From: an uncultured Lachnospiraceae bacterium
GTDB lineage: Bacteria > Bacillota > Clostridia > Lachnospirales > Lachnospiraceae
Assembly (NCBI GenBank): GCA_945787485.1
Contig: CALZHV010000151.1
Span: 1 to 5,337 of the forward strand
DNA: 5,337 nt
Direction: 5' to 3'
Each line of letters starts with the position of its first letter. The stretch's first letter is position 1. Shown piece after piece: positions 4,765 to 5,337 of the stretch. The notes below the pieces were generated by a model. That model saw nothing but the letters and a program-made list of their open reading frames with translations, searched no databases and had not been told where the DNA came from. The translations under genes and the position numbers were made by a program.

Positions 4765-5241
4765 TTATTTTAAAAGTTTTTTTATTCTTGCAAATTTATA
4801 CTTTATTGTCCTATATGGGATGCCCTTGAAATTTGCAATTTCTTTTAATGATAATCCTCTGAAAACTTTTAAATCGAGTAATTCCAATTCTTCGTCTGAA
4901 AGGCTTTTGATTTTTAAAATAAAATTGGGCGTATCTAATTCCTCAATCCACCAATATCTTGAATGATAATCTAAATCATCTTCAACGGTGAGAAATTTAT
5001 CGCCGAATTTATGTAGCAACATAATTTCGTTACTTCCATCACCAATTTCTTGAGCATTGTTTTCTTCAAGGAATTCTTGTGTATGTAGAGCTTCTGTTCT
5101 TCGAAGCTTAAATGAATTCCAATCAAAGTTTCTTATTTCCATTATAGCCTTTTCAGTCATACCGGCTTGGCGGTATTCGATTTCAAGTTTTTCCCATTCT
5201 TCATCAAATTTTTTCTTTTCATAAGAATAATTAAATTTCAT
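4765..5241 (-). CDS. Sigma-70 region 4-like regulatory protein of integrative elements
   Basis: This 158-residue protein resembles sigma-factor-like regulators common in clostridial integrative elements, in a position like orf7 of Tn916. The N-terminal half (1-55; opening MKFNYSYEKKKFDEEW, then MEIRNFDWNSFKLRR) resembles the N-terminus of that family as I recall it, and lacks a canonical sigma region 2. The C-terminus is a region-4 helix-turn-helix: LSDEELELLDLKVFRGLSLKE (114-134) then IANFKGIPYRTIKYKFARIKKLLK (135-158). It probably binds promoter DNA or RNA polymerase to activate transfer or excision genes; the mazF-xis-int operon downstream is a likely target, by inference. ATG at 5241-5239 has GGAGGT five to six bases upstream. 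An inverted repeat abuts that site. Confidence 0.75.
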   Translation of the reverse strand: MKFNYSYEKKKFDEEWEKLEIEYRQAGMTEKAIMEIRNFDWNSFKLRRTEALHTQEFLEENNAQEIGDGSNEIMLLHKFGDKFLTVEDDLDYHSRYWWIEELDTPNFILKIKSLSDEELELLDLKVFRGLSLKEIANFKGIPYRTIKYKFARIKKLLK

Positions 5242-5251
5242 TATTAACCTC

Positions 5252-5282
5252 CGATTTTTGATTTTTAGTTTTTCAAAAATCG
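5252..5282 (-). promoter_or_regulatory. Inverted repeat touching the Shine-Dalgarno of the sigma-like gene
   Basis: A perfect 10-base inverted repeat (CGATTTTTGA at 5252-5261 and TCAAAAATCG at 5273-5282) has an 11-base A/T spacer. On the minus strand its last base is directly followed by GAGG of the ribosome binding site, so an RNA hairpin here would crowd ribosome access. It could instead be a DNA operator. Confidence 0.45.
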
Positions 5283-5286
5283 AAGA

Positions 5287-5337
5287 TTACGGATATTTAG
5301 CTATATATGGTTGCCATAAATTAATCATTGTTGTCCT
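5287..5337 (-). CDS. C-terminal end of an unidentified gene (runs off the right edge)
   Basis: An open minus-strand frame enters from the right edge and ends in TAA at 5289-5287; the last visible residues are MINLWQPYIAKYP. Only 16 codons are visible, so chance cannot be excluded. The stop is 46 bases before the sigma-like start, a plausible operon spacing. An alternative is a 13-residue peptide starting at the internal ATG, which has AGGA a few bases upstream. No function can be assigned. Confidence 0.3.
   Translation of the reverse strand, partial: RTTMINLWQPYIAKYP

Noticed and set aside
1..5337. CRISPR array, insertion sequence or transposase
   Set aside because: No regularly spaced repeats with spacers and no transposase motifs were seen. 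The short GACCAC words are irregularly spaced and fit integrase sites better.

Overview
The window is AT-rich and uses AGGAGG-type ribosome binding sites. Its gene families (Tn916-type integrase, MerR-type excisionase, ICE-type sigma-like protein, DUF6809, AbiE, MazF) are typical of conjugative or mobilizable elements in gut Clostridia (Bacillota). All supported genes lie on the minus strand. The species cannot be fixed from the sequence.

Right part (about 5337 down to 2390): this is the control and recombination end of an integrative element, in an order like the right end of Tn916. In transcription order it holds the tail of an unknown gene, a sigma-70 region-4-like protein (4765-5241), a 490-base gap, a MazF-type mRNA interferase (3915-4274), a 66-residue excisionase-like helix-turn-helix protein (3718-3918, overlapping mazF by 4 bases) and a tyrosine integrase (2434-3636). 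The gap contains stacked inverted repeats, tiny reading frames and the likely mazF-xis-int promoters.

Middle (about 1960-2400): an attachment region. The 3' half of a tRNA-Arg(ACG), from the anticodon loop through CCA (2103-2147), is followed by a strong terminator but has no genuine tRNA 5' half. Seven copies of a (T/C)GACCAC(A/T)(A/T) word, all in one orientation, lie around it: two to the left, four between it and int, and one at the xis/int junction. These look like integrase arm sites. Arms on both sides of one core is an attP layout, suggesting an excised circle, a tandem array or two abutting related elements.

Left part (1-1880): an AbiE toxin-antitoxin pair (abiEi 1088-1681, abiEii 225-1091, 4-base overlap) and the start of a DUF6809 gene running off the left edge. 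A 40-base hairpin sequence occurs just before the DUF6809 start (167-206) and again beyond the AbiE cassette (1841-1880). The copies differ at five positions, four of which keep RNA pairing on the minus-strand transcript, and the stem buries the Shine-Dalgarno sequence.

In outline, int and xis would move the element, the sigma-like protein and the structured gap would control them, and AbiE (and possibly MazF) would act as stabilisation or defence cargo.
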